Source of the DNA: Parus major
Lineage: Eukaryota > Chordata > Aves > Passeriformes > Paridae
DNA length: 64,000 bases
Assembly (NCBI RefSeq): GCF_001522545.3
Contig: NC_031770.1
Span: forward strand, 28,812,856 to 28,876,855
Reading direction: 5' to 3'
Under the pieces are notes generated by a model that worked only from the letters and a program-made list of their open reading frames with translations, was not told where the DNA came from and made no database searches. The position numbers were made by a program, and so were the translations under genes. This document shows positions 26,601-37,658 of the stretch, piece by piece. Positions within the stretch are counted from its first letter, which is position 1; every line of letters starts with the position of its first letter.

Positions 26601-27758
26601 AGATTTTTGTCATTTAGATATACATGCCTCTCTTGTTCCGTGAATATACAGCTCAATATAAAAGGCATTCCAAAAAATGGGTTAAAAAACAACTAGACCA
26701 CATCATCTTTCTCATTATGCAAGTTGCTGAGAAACAGGAAAAATGAAAATGCTGTCACTCCATTATTTCCAGCACTTAAGCAGATAAAAGACAGACAGGA
26801 AGATTATGCTTCCCTGAGTTTTTTCATTCACTGTTTTAGGAAACCCCAAGGCCTCGCTGAAGTGATATGCCTATTTTTGTTAAGACACATGCTTTTCAGA
26901 ATAATGTGTAAACTCAAGCCTATGTGTGGTCATGAGCCAAGGTAGCTGGCTTGACATTCAGATGGATCACTTGTGAAAATGACAATCACCATTTGGCAAT
27001 TTTTTTGCTGGAAGAAGAAACTACATTGAAATTTGACTTGATTGACAATCTGAATATACAAATTAAACATAACTCTAGTCAAATTCAGTGTAGAATACTG
27101 AATTTGGGTAAAATAGAATTTGAGTAGAATAGAGGGTAAAATAGGATTTAATGGCACTTTTAAGAAGGTCAGAGTTGAAAATCCTAAAAACATGTTTAAA
27201 AAAAAGAGAAACCAAAGTTTCCAGCATTTACAGGTTGATAAAACTGTTTCTGTGGTGCCCAGGATTTATGAGTGCAATTTGCTGTACTGCAGAACAAATA
27301 ATGCTGCAGGATGTGAGGTTGCATTACCAAGCAATGAGATCAAGAATTGGCTGTGACTGAGACAGGTGAAAATAGATCTTCACCTATAAAAATTCAAGTG
27401 TACTCTGCATTCTGCAGTCAAGACTGACCACACTGCTTTCTCATCAATTATTTCTGCTACTCTGGAGCACTTGTTTTTAAACCAAATCTGTCCTGCTATC
27501 AAGCTGCAAAGCAATATAAAAATGTATGCCACATGTCCCATTAGCAAGATAACGCACTGCAGAGTGTATGATGGGAATCTTCAGGGAATACTTTGGGATT
27601 AGAAGTGAAATACTGTACAGATGGGATTGCTGGGTAAGGGAATTCCCTCTGACCCACAAAGGACTCAGAACATTTAGCGCCTTTTAAATCAATAGGCAAG
27701 ATCAGGACATTTTACCTTGTAAATATTTAAAGTACGGACAAAAAGACACGATGTACTT

Positions 27759-28473
27759 TTTCGGGGGTTGGGTGTCCTTCCTTTTGTTCCGTCTCACCTG
27801 TGTAATTTTTTTACCCATTAGTTTCGGGGAAACCTGATTGATGCTTGAGAAACACAGGGAGTTTTGTCTGGGCCCAGGCGGGAGGGCAGGGACAGCTGAG
27901 GGCTGGCTGGTTTCTTGGGCTAGAGAGCGAGATGCTCCCTGGGAGCTGTTGCTGTGGGTAGAAGGGAATTCACCATCACCCAGACAGAGCTGCTGCTTCT
28001 TCTTCTCCTTCTTCCTTCTTCATTTGTGGGCCTCTCACCCCCTGTCCTGCCAGGACGTGTGATGGTGCCAGCCACCGCTGCGGAGCTGCTGATACACCTC
28101 AGCCACCGGCCCAGGGTCTCAGCTCATCCCTGCCGTTCCAGCTGAGTGTTCCTCGGAGCCCTGCAGGAGCACCAGGACTGACTGCCCGCCCGAGGGGGTT
28201 TGTGAAGCAAAGCCTCTCCTCCATCCCTTCCCATCTCAGCTGAGAAAGCTGTCACAGGGTCCCTGGTTCTGTTTTCTTGTTAATGCTTAGTTATTGTTGT
28301 TTGTTTGCCTTGTTGTACATACTAGTAAAGAACTGTTATTCCTATCCCCAGATCTCTGCCTGAGAGCCCCTTGATTTCAGAATTATAGTAATTCGGAGGG
28401 AGGGAGTCTACATTTTCATTCCAGGGGAGGCTCCTGCCCTCCCTAGCAGACACCTGTCTTCCAAACCAAGACA
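27759..28473 (+). mobile_element. Solo LTR, family 1, copy D (ragged 5' end)
   Basis: About 715 bases, aligning with copies A-C from GGGGGTTGGGTGTCC to CCAAACCAAGACA. The expected TGTT start is degraded to TTTC, and the flanks (TACTT and AATTG) give no convincing target duplication. It is closest to copy C. It is antisense to TTC7A and no internal retroviral sequence accompanies it. Confidence 0.88.
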
Positions 28474-30680
28474 AATTGAAAATCTGAAAAGACAGGACAG
28501 TTACAGAGACAAAAAAAATAAAAATGTGCAACACAAATATCCAAGTACCAGATATTCTATAAATGTTGGGAAGGTGAAGAAGTATGCAAACATAGAATGG
28601 AGAAGAATGGAGTTACCATGCACGTTGTTAGAAGCTAAAGATCAGGCCCCACTTCTCCATGATAACCTAAGACTGAAGCACATTCTCTGCATACACTCAT
28701 TCTCAAACATCAGCAGTTAAAAATCTTGATCTGCTCTCCAGCAGATTACTAGAGCCACAGCATTGTCTGCTGCTGAAAACCAGATTATACAACTTGTAAA
28801 GCCAATAAGTTTCTCAGACAAACCCCATGTTCATGGTAAGATTCTGTGCCTTTCTATCATGGCCTGTGTATCATTGTTGTCTTCAGTATCAAGGGATCAG
28901 GACCTAAAGGATTTGCAAAGATACAGAGGGTAGGGCTATACTAACTCCAGCTGAATTCCAAGGTGAGATGGACATGACATGTATGCCCCCACTTGACAAA
29001 GGTCAGTGCAAGGTATTAGTACCATGGCACCAAGCTCATTGTTTAAGTATTCCAGGAGTAGCTTCAGGTTTCCTTTTACATGCTTGAGTCTAGCCATTAT
29101 TTTCAAGCATGGAATTGGATTTTGAAATGCTTGCACTGAACTTCTGTAGGAATCTATGAGGCTCTTTCTGACGAAAGATCTCTGTTCAGCTCCCTGCCAA
29201 TCTAATAAGCATTGCCAAAGCTTTGGCATCTCATAAATCAGCCAGATCTGTTATATTTAAAAAGGAGACAATGATGGAGTGCCAGAACAGAATTTGCAAG
29301 GTCCCACAGAAGACAGCTCAGATGCCTCACAGAAAGGTCTCCACTGATTTGCCTAGGGTTTTCCACAGATTCCAAATGATTTAGGCTCCACACAATCTCC
29401 ACAGGGCTCTCTTTTGCCAGTGTTCCGCTATCCTTATTTTTTTGCCTCTTAGTAAGAAACATGAACTTGTGTTGTTGCAATTAGATGCTATCATCTTGTC
29501 ATAACCACCACAAACAAGATTAACCTGTCCTTTTAAGAGCTCTTGAAGACTTGTTTCTCTCAGACTTTATTTCCCTCCTGTTTAAAGTGAAAAAAATTAT
29601 TTCAGTCTTTCCATAGTAATGCTTACTATACTCTTAGTCATATCTTATGCTCTTTATTAAGACTTTCATTGTTCTACCATTTTTTGAAGCAGAATGCTTA
29701 ACAACAGACAGTCTTCCAAGGTAAGGCTTTGCATATGCTCACAGAAGCAAAGGAGTTCCTTCAGACATCTTCCAAGCTTTGGAGCCACTTATACCTCACA
29801 ATATAATTTCTCTGCAAAACCACAGATTCATCTGTTATTTCCATGCCAAGGCCACTGTTTCCACTTATAGCAGTGAAAGGCTGGAGTAGCTGAAATTTGG
29901 CAAATGAGTGTTAGTTGGTGGTCTTCACTCAGGTCCACATTGACTCCTGTACACTCCATGGGCACAGAATATAGGACCATATTAAGCGGTCTGCTACTGT
30001 ACAGCATCTATTTGCTCATACTTTCCAAACGTGTAGGTGGGGACTCCAGAATCAACTGGCTAAATCTTGTACCATCTACATTTTCTACAGGAAGTCCACT
30101 CTTTTAAGACAAAAGAAAAGCTCCTGTTACCTTTGCCTACTTTTCACAACCATATTTCAACCATCTCAGTGGTTTACTGATGACTTTCACAAATACCATC
30201 CTAATTTTAGAAAAAAAACACTTATGCTGAAACACATGACCATGCTAACATTCACATTGTTTCTTCTTCTAGAGCATATTTTGCACCAAGCACTTTAAAA
30301 ATATTAAACCTTACAAGTTCTCTATGAAAAAACATTTACATTTCCTTTAGCAGATGGAGAAGCCACAGCATAAGTCAACTGCCCTCTGTCAGAGACACAG
30401 AATGAACTGATGGCAGTTTGAGACATCAGTTCTTTCTTATACTAAGCCCATTTATGTTGAACCTGCAGGCATGGACAGCTGTACAATGTTTTTCAACCCA
30501 CAGCTATGCACAAAATCCATTTTTCTCCTTGGTAATGAGAAAAAAACGCTACACAGAAAGAACAGTACTCAATACCAAATGTACACCACTCACCACAAAA
30601 TGCAATCAGAGACTAAAATGAGAGCACTGTCCTTTCACAGAGCTGCCTGGCAGCACCCACTCTCACAACACACATGACTA

Positions 30681-31234
<554 letters not shown>

Positions 31235-31372
31235 CTCAGACAGCATCACATACTGCCCTCTTCTGCCCAGCGTGATGCTGAGGAGATCGTAGACTGCAGA
31301 AGCATCCCGAAGACTGACGGCTCGGTCATCCTGCTGCTCTGGAGCTCGGCTGATCACTGCGTCCCGGTTCGC
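31235..31372 (-). CDS. TTC7A: TTC7A exon
   Basis: 138 bases, exactly 46 codons in phase 0, acceptor TGTGCCCAG, donor GTACCTTCC. It encodes [20 protein letters not shown], then [16 protein letters not shown] and [10 protein letters not shown]. The [19 protein letters not shown] block is a strong TTC7 signature. The exon is more GC-rich than its introns. A plus-strand frame across the same bases (31094-31426) is only its shadow. Confidence 0.97.
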
Positions 31373-31669
31373 CTGGGCACACACACAAGTGAGGCATCAG
31401 AAACCAAGAGAGCAAAACAAAATTGACTCCTCCATAGGAAGCTACAACCATCATCACTCACAGCATTGTTTAAAATCATCTCAAGGTTTTTTTCTTTTAA
31501 AAGTTTATCCCAACATAAGGAAGGTATTTCCACAGAGGTGTTTTCTACCCATATGAAGCAAACTCAAGAAGATAGCTGTATCTACAGGAAGGAACTGCTA
31601 CACATATTTTATTTGTATTTTTGTCACAGAGTTAGAGCATTATGAATAAAACCTACCACATTCCATTTC

Positions 31670-31767
31670 CTCAATAATTAGAAATTCAAGGCCATCCTTA
31701 AACCATCTTTCTTATTTTCTCAATAATTAGAAATGCAAGGCCATCCTTAAAGCATCTTCCTTATTAC
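31670..31767. repeat. Two-copy tandem duplication, 49-base unit
   Basis: CTCAATAATTAGAAAT...CTTATT occurs at 31670-31718 and again at 31719-31767 with a few mismatches, followed by the first bases of a third copy (CTCAATT at 31768). Confidence 0.88.
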
Positions 31768-34159
31768 CTCAATTGCCTGCAACTGTAGTAACTGCTTCCA
31801 AGGCTGATAATTTATCTTCAGTGTCTAAATTAGATTTCCTCACAGTAGCATCCATTTTTGTTGTTCTTTTCTGCTACTCAGCTTTTATTTTTTAATATGA
31901 GCAGGTTCCCTAAGTAATCAGATTTGCCTGCCATCAACTTAAAGCGATTAAAGGTTTGGGCAACTTAATAGCAAATTTTAAAAAAAAGATATTAAATATC
32001 TTTAATTTTGCTAATATATCAGTACACTGCTGGCCCTAGATCAGAAAGAAACATTACTTTTGACAGAAAACGATCAGTTCAGCAATTTCTGAGGATGTTC
32101 AAAAATACCACATGCCACAGACTCAGCTTTTACCTCAAAATCCCAGCCCTTTGCACTTTTCTGAGCAGAAAGAGGGAGATTACAATTCCAGAGTAAATGG
32201 AAAAGTCCCTCTGTTTTCCAGACACAGAGGGCCTCACCCACACTGCCTAGCCTCTGGGAGAGGCAGTGCTGGATGCACTGAGCCTGAGCACCACCTGATA
32301 GCACAAACACACTGCCCTGGGCTACCCAGCTGAAAGGGGTGCAACATCAGACACACGGGTCTCAGAAAAATTAAGAAAATTGCCAGTAATTTCACCTTGA
32401 GCGAAGACAAACAAAATGTTCCCTCCTTGAAACAGGAAGGTTATGAGATTTATTTTACAATACAACTATAATCCTACATCTATTTCTGACTAATTGCGAG
32501 ATTTTTTTTTTCCTTTACAAGGCTAAACATGGAAATTAAGTGTAATAAAAATTTCTAGAATATGCAGCCCTGAAAGCCCACATGGATTTCATTGTGATTA
32601 AGCTGCAGCTGTTTCATCATGATTTTATCTGTGCAATGCCCCAGTTCCAAGCACTCTTCATCACAGCCTCCAGCCGAGCCTGCAAACACAATCACTGACA
32701 ACTAACACAATCTCAACCAAGAGCTAAATGGTGACTGTAGTTAAAGGCAAGCCGACATATCAGACCCAATCCAGTGTCTGCACTAATAAACTTACACCAA
32801 CTCCTGCACCCACAAAGGCATTTTTCTTTTTCATGCTACAGCAAAAGACACAATTCCTGATTAAAAAAAATAGTTCAGAACAATAGAATGCATGACAGAA
32901 TGAAACCAGTTTTAAAAATTTTGCAACCAGCATACAGAGGCATAGCTTGTCTACCTTTATTAGCAGAAATAAAAAATAATAATAATAAAATAAATACATG
33001 TTTAAGCTCAGTTTGGATTTAATATATAAGACTGCTACTTTAAAAGGAAAAAAGGAGTTAAGTAAAGCCATATACTGTATGATCCTTATTGCCAAGTGAA
33101 CACTCTCACCTATATACAATAGCATTAACAGTTTTTCTGCACCAGTTACATTGTTAAGACAATGCTTGTAGCAAACAGCTACTGAGATAGCACCCCCGTG
33201 CTCCCTAATCTCGTCAACAACCTCCCATTACAGTCAGCTATAGCCTGATGCTTTCTGGGGTATCCATCAAGTACCAAGCTATGATTTTCAAGTGGATGCA
33301 TTAGCAGAGATAGAAAATTAATCAGAACCTATGACTATCCATCACATTTTGCCAGATACTGGCACTAGAAGGAAGAACACACCCCAGTCCTGCAAAAGTA
33401 CAAATATAGGGCATATTACAAGGATGCAACATTCTAAAATTGCAGTCATACTGAACATATTCTATATATCATACTTTATCCAAGCAGACAGCAGTTAAAT
33501 GCAACATATGCATAGGCATGATGAACATTTTTTCTAAGAAGGGCATAAATCTGCTGATTTTCTTCAAGCTTTCAAATCTCAAAGCTGTAGAAGGTCTTTG
33601 TAATCTACCATTCTCTATGCTTCCATGCATAAAAGTTGCCCCAAGCAAATTCATTGTTACTTCTAGCTCAACAATTTCTTCAGTGCTGAACCTATTCCCA
33701 ATTGCTAATCCCACCTGCTCTAAAAAAATAAATCAAGAGCCCACCTTATAGCAGAGGTTATACACAGGTTATGAAAACTCCACAAACCCCAAAACCAAAA
33801 GGCGCAGACCTCATAAAAATTGACTGCACAGTACCAAGAATATGGATTGCATCTAACACAATAAGGTAAATCACTGTCCTAAGTAAGGCTCAAGGTACTA
33901 CTGCAGTGTAAATACAGAGGTCAGAGAAGGGAATGTGAATCACTATTTACTGAAACCCACTCAGGAAACTAGCATATCTCTGTGGCCTGCCTCTCACAGA
34001 AGGCAGGCTGCTGTCCCTCAGATCATTATCAACCTTTTTTTTTTTTTCTTCTTTGCCTTTATATTTTTGTAAATATTAATTTGTCAGTGAGAAATCCTGA
34101 CAGTTACAGTTCAAGGACAAAACAGTTGCAGAGTTACTGCAATAAAGAATACACCAATT

Positions 34160-34447
34160 TGTCGCCCTGAAAACTCAGCTTCTGAGCTTGCTGACATGGT
34201 TTTCTAAAGACTTTCCCAGGACAGTAACTGTAAACATGAAATGAAAGAATGTGTACATTCTTTCTGTTACACGTCTTGTGATGGGCATCTCTCATGGCCA
34301 GTGCAGTGAGAAAGTGTTATCCTGACCATCTACTCCCTGGCCATGTTCAGAAGCCTATAAATCCTGGGAGGAAAAATAAACTCTCTCTCTTCTTTTCACC
34401 ACACCTCGACCTGTGTCTGTGTGATCTATTCATCTTCAGTGGCAACA
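34160..34447 (+). repeat. 5' LTR of the provirus
   Basis: 288 bases, TGTCGCCCTGAAAAC...TGGCAACA. It has a TATAAA box in CCTATAAATCC and an AATAAA polyadenylation signal about 20 bases later, then a CT-rich U5. It matches the 3' LTR except for scattered changes and a segment after CTGTAAACAT that is about 8 bases longer. Confidence 0.93.
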
Positions 34448-34449
34448 TC

Positions 34450-34467
34450 TGGTGACCTCCGACATGT
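34450..34467 (+). promoter_or_regulatory. Primer binding site, tRNA-Trp type
   Basis: Two bases after the LTR comes TGGTGACCTCCGACATG. Compared with the alpharetroviral tRNA-Trp site TGGTGACCCCGACGTGAT it has one extra T and a few changes, but the first eight bases are identical. It is the site where minus-strand DNA synthesis would have been primed. Confidence 0.75.
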
Positions 34468-34506
34468 CCTGCACGTGTGTTACAGGGTACTATCTAGCCT
34501 GTGGCT

Positions 34507-35522
34507 ATGGCTGGTTTTGGGCTCTCTCCTACGGAAGGCCTGGTTATGGAAATATGGCATGCGGTGTTTGATCAAAGAGGGATTGATGTTTCATATGCTG
34601 ACTCTCAGCGATTGTGTGAGTATGGGAGAACTGAGGGGTTTTTCCCTTGAACAGGGTTGAAGCGATTTTTTCACAGTTGGCTTGGGACGCTTTAGGTGAT
34701 TCCCTGCTCAAGGGTCTGCTGGTTGGTTATGAGCCCCAGGTGCTCCAGCTGCTGGGGATCTGGCAAAAGTGCGGTGGTGTTCTGAGGTCGGGTCCCGAGG
34801 TCGGCTCCCCTGGGATCGCCGGGGCCCCCAGTGGGTTGAACGGGGGCACCGTGGACCCGGGGGGTGTGACCCCACCTCGGCCAGTGCCCCGGCAGTGTAA
34901 GCCTGAGGCGGGGTTGGATCCTTGCCAGCGAGCTGTCGGGGGCACCGCGGAACGGGGGGGCGTAACCCTGCCTCGGCCGGCACCCCAGCAGTGGAAGCCC
35001 GGGGTGGGGTCGCCTCCTTTGTGTGCCGTCCCGGCACAGACCGATGTGGGGGTGCTTGAACCGGGGGGCACCGCCGCCTCTGGGGATACCTCAGGGACAG
35101 TCCTGTGTCCCTGCTGCGGCTGGGCCATGCCCTGCCCCATGGTAGGGAACAGGATGGGCCTGGGCCCCGCGCCAGCACACGCTGTTCCAGTGCAGGAGCA
35201 GCCGGCGCCACTTCTTGGACCTTTCGCCCCTGAAGAAACGCTGTTAGGGGCGATTCTGAGCACTGCCGCCCCCGCACCGGATTCGTGGGGCGTGGGGATG
35301 GGTGCTGTGAGTGGTGCAGACGCCGGGCCGGGTTCTGCCGGCCCCATGCTGCAGGATTCTCCTCCTGCGAGCCCGGGTTGTTCCCTGGCAGCAGAGCAGG
35401 ATGGTACTGCAGCTTCGCAGGCTGTGCCTCTACCGGCGCCTCGGTCCCTCCCGGCGCTGGAGGCGGGCCATGCCGAGCTGGCTCCAACCCACCTTGCCTT
35501 GGGTTCCCGGGCATCGCCCTAG
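34507..35522 (+). pseudogene. gag remnant: matrix start plus Pro/Gly/Ala-rich segment
   Basis: An ATG at 34507 opens a 47-codon frame (MAGFGLSPTEGLVMEIWHAV...) like the small N-terminal matrix domain of avian betaretrovirus-like Gag, ending in TGA at 34648. The continuation is in another frame, open from 34647 to a TAG at 35520-35522 (291 codons). It starts with a short helical stretch (SQLAWDALGDSLLKGLL) and then becomes Pro/Gly/Ala-rich, with a 96-base repeated unit. No capsid major homology region and no zinc knuckles (CX2CX4HX4C) are present. The very high GC content keeps other frames open too, so the length of the frame is not by itself evidence of function. Confidence 0.75.
34842..35033 (+). 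repeat. 96-base tandem repeat in the Pro/Gly-rich part
   Basis: GGGGGCACC starts units at 34842 and 34938, exactly 96 bases apart, giving 32-residue protein repeats of the form GGT....GGVT.PRP.P.Q.KP. A weaker trace starts at 35064. Confidence 0.8.
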
Positions 35523-35963
35523 CCTGCAGCTGGAGCTGGCCCTCCCCCGTCGCCTCCTGCGGCCGCGGCAGACCAAGGTTCTGAGCTGTTTACCACTGGC
35601 TCCGGTGGTGCTGCCGCAGGACAGAAGCCGGTGGCCTCCATGGACAAAGGCTCCCAGGCTGCTGGAGCCTCTTCGGCTGGCCTGTGGACTTTGTCCTCCT
35701 GTAAGATGACTGTACAGCTGAGCATATCAGGCATTCCATGTGCTTCCGAATGCTTTGGTCCGGTGGGTGAGGGCATGAGTGCTCTTCTTGTGGCGTGGTT
35801 GAATACCACTGCTCAGGGCATCATTGTTCACCTAGGGGATGTTTATTCGGATTTCCTGGGACGCATTTCTGCCATGGGTTCCACACTCATCCCTCCTGTT
35901 CCTATCCCTGCAGGACCCGGATTTGCTCACCTTGTGCCTTTTGAGTTTTGTTTGCAGAGCTGA
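35523..35963 (+). pseudogene. Retroviral dUTPase remnant (pro region)
   Basis: The same frame continues past the TAG at 35520 to TGA at 35961. The C-terminal part has the look of a retroviral dUTPase: GMSALLVAWLNTTAQGIIVH, an acidic D-V-Y-S-D-F stretch where the active-site beta-hairpin lies, and a closing PIPAGPGFAHLVPF segment like the family's P.G..IAQLVPF. The key uridine-pocket Asp is not clearly conserved. dUTPases hydrolyse dUTP and are carried in the pro frame by betaretroviruses. Here it is inactive by stops and changes. Confidence 0.72.
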
Positions 35964-36170
35964 GAACCAGCTGCAGGGAGATGGTGGCTTCGGGTTCCCT
36001 GGACCTCCCTGGGTCATTGGACTGCTGTTCTGACAGCCAGGGATCATCCTGAATGGGTCTGCACCCTGTCCATCCTTAGTGAGATGCTGCCAGAGATTAG
36101 CTTCCCCGGGTTTTGACACTGGCATGGACATCATGATTGTCAGGTTTGCTGACAGGCCCCCGGAGTGACC
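35964..36170 (+). pseudogene. Retroviral aspartic protease remnant
   Basis: After a frame change, the frame holding 36115-36123 reads FDTGMDIMIV, matching the D-T-G active-site motif and the following strand of retroviral proteases. It continues to TGA at 36166-36168. Stops and shifts lie on both sides; little more than the active-site strand can be recognised. Confidence 0.68.
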
Positions 36171-37087
36171 CTTGGACCCAATGCTGACACATTCTGTGCA
36201 AAGAAGAACTTGAGACTGACTCTTTGTTCAGCAGACTCTGTTGTCCTTTCTCATGATAGACTAGTCACCCTCCGTGACTTGATGCAGGAACAGCTGGATC
36301 ACAGTGATCTGGAGCTTCGACCAGTCCCTGGGACATTCCCATCTTCTGTATCAAGAAGAAGTCTGGGAAATGGAGGTTATTGCACGACCTCCAGAAAGTT
36401 CATGCTATGATGGAAAGCATGGGGATGTTGCAGGCTAGCATGCCTTCACCTGCCATGCTTCCTGATGATTGGCTAGACCTCACTGTGGATCTGAAGGATT
36501 GGGTTTTTTTTACTATTCCTTTGCATCCCAATGACAGACTGAAATTTGCCTTTCTGGTGCCAGCTATCATTAATGCTGAGCCCACACAGAGATATCAATG
36601 GAGATTTTGCCGTAAGGCATGCGAAAATTTGCCGGCATTTGCCAATGATATGGAGCTGCAAGTGACTCCAGAAACAACCTCCTTGAAATTATTTGAGGGT
36701 CAAAATGATTTTTGGGACAAACAGTCCCGCATCTGGAGGTGCAATTATTTTTTTTGCATTCAGTGCAGACACTGCATGAATGATGTCCAGATAGTAATGG
36801 ACTTTCACATGGTTGTGTCCCTTTATGGGACTGACCACGACACAACTGTCTCCCTTGTTTGGTCTATTAAAAGGGAGACTCTGATTTTAAAGTCACCTCT
36901 GACACTGACCCCAGAGGCACAGCAGGTGCTGGAGGAGGTTCTGCGAACAGTTTCTGCTCATCAAGTTTATTATATTAATCTTTCCATTGATGTTGCTGTT
37001 TTGTTTTTAAGTTTTTTTTTGGAGAGTCATGAGGCTGGATCAGCCCAATTGATAGAATTACAGACTGCTGTTCATAGCATTTCATAG
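36171..37087 (+). pseudogene. Reverse transcriptase remnant (pol), catalytic part lost
   Basis: Between about 36260 and 36400 two frames carry the RT start (LRDLMQEQLDHSDLE in one, then FCIKKKSGKWRLLHDL in another). The open frame from 36380 to TAG at 37085 continues with MPSPAMLPDDW and the motif A region LTVDLKDW...TIPLHP, which holds a catalytic Asp. After QRYQWRF the match fades and no YXDD box (motif C) is present. A later stretch (LTLTPEAQQVLEEVL) resembles the pol connection region. It cannot encode an active enzyme. Confidence 0.8.
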
Positions 37088-37170
37088 GTTTTCCCAGGCA
37101 CCTTTCAATCTGGCCATGGATTCTGCCTCCGTGACCAAATTGAGAGCCATCCACAAGCAGGTGTTGATGT
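37050..37170 (+). pseudogene. Possible RNase H fragment of pol
   Basis: LIELQTAVHS in one frame, followed after a frame change by FNLAMDSASVTKL around 37107-37145, looks like the E-L and D-S active-site region of retroviral RNase H (A-E-L...TDSAYV). It is short and broken. Integrase was not seen after it; instead there is a T-rich stretch to the 3' LTR. Confidence 0.5.
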
Positions 37171-37363
37171 TGGACATTTGTTTCATTTATTTTTTTTTAT
37201 TTTGTTCTTTTGTTTTTGTTTTTTTTTGCAATAACGAAAGGGTGAGATATCATTCTTCTGATTGTATGGAGTATTGTATTTTCCTATTATTTATCCTTTT
37301 GATTGTTTATAATGTTGCCAGCTTCTTTGTTCATTTTTCTTTTTTCTTTTCTTTTTGTTGAAC

Positions 37364-37377
37364 CAAAAAGGGTGAGA
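37364..37377 (+). promoter_or_regulatory. Polypurine tract before the 3' LTR
   Basis: AAAAAGGGTGAGA lies directly before TGTCACCC, the position of the plus-strand primer in retroviruses. A similar copy, GAAAGGGTGAGATAT, is found 130 bases upstream at 37236-37250. Confidence 0.65.
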
Positions 37378-37658
37378 TGTCACCCTGAAAACTCAGCTTC
37401 TGAGCTTGCTGACATGGTTTTCTAAAGACTTTCCCAGGACAGTAACTGTAAACATAGATATGTGTACATTCTTTCTGTTACACGTCTTGTGATGGGCATC
37501 TCTCATGGCCAGTGCAGTGAGAAAGTGTTATCCTGACCATCCAATCCCTGGCTGTGGTCAGAAGCCTATAAATCCTGGGAGGAAAAATAAACCCTCTCTC
37601 TTCTTTTCACCACACCTCGACCTGTGTCCATGTGATCTATTCATCTTCAGCGGCAACA
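37378..37658 (+). repeat. 3' LTR of the provirus
   Basis: 281 bases, TGTCACCCTGAAAAC...CGGCAACA, with TATAAA and AATAAA signals at the same places as in the 5' LTR. At several positions where the two LTRs differ it agrees with the solo LTR at 39669 rather than with its partner. Confidence 0.93.

Larger units (their letters stand above)
34160..37658 (+). mobile_element. Deleted alpha/beta-like endogenous provirus (LTR-gag-dUTPase-PR-RT-LTR)
   Basis: About 3.5 kb bounded by two LTRs of 288 and 281 bases, with flanks CCAATT (34154-34159) and CCCATT (37659-37664), a 6-base target duplication with one mismatch. In order it contains a primer binding site, a Gag start, a GC-rich Pro/Gly/Ala-rich segment, remnants of dUTPase, protease, reverse transcriptase and possibly RNase H, then a polypurine tract and the 3' LTR. 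Capsid, nucleocapsid, integrase and env are missing and the frames are broken several times, so it cannot move by itself. dUTPase next to protease is the layout of betaretrovirus-like elements, while the primer site is of the tRNA-Trp type known from alpharetroviruses. It is antisense to TTC7A. Confidence 0.9.

Noticed and set aside
34708..35514. Minus-strand frames of 206 and 268 codons
   Set aside because: They mirror the GC-rich gag-derived segment. Their Pro/Ala/Arg-rich content follows from base composition, and there is no promoter or motif.
34647..35522. 291-codon frame as a possible domesticated host gene
   Set aside because: It starts out of frame with the matrix ATG, sits between LTRs in the order expected for gag, and is kept open mostly by base composition. 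There is no sign of selection that I can test here.
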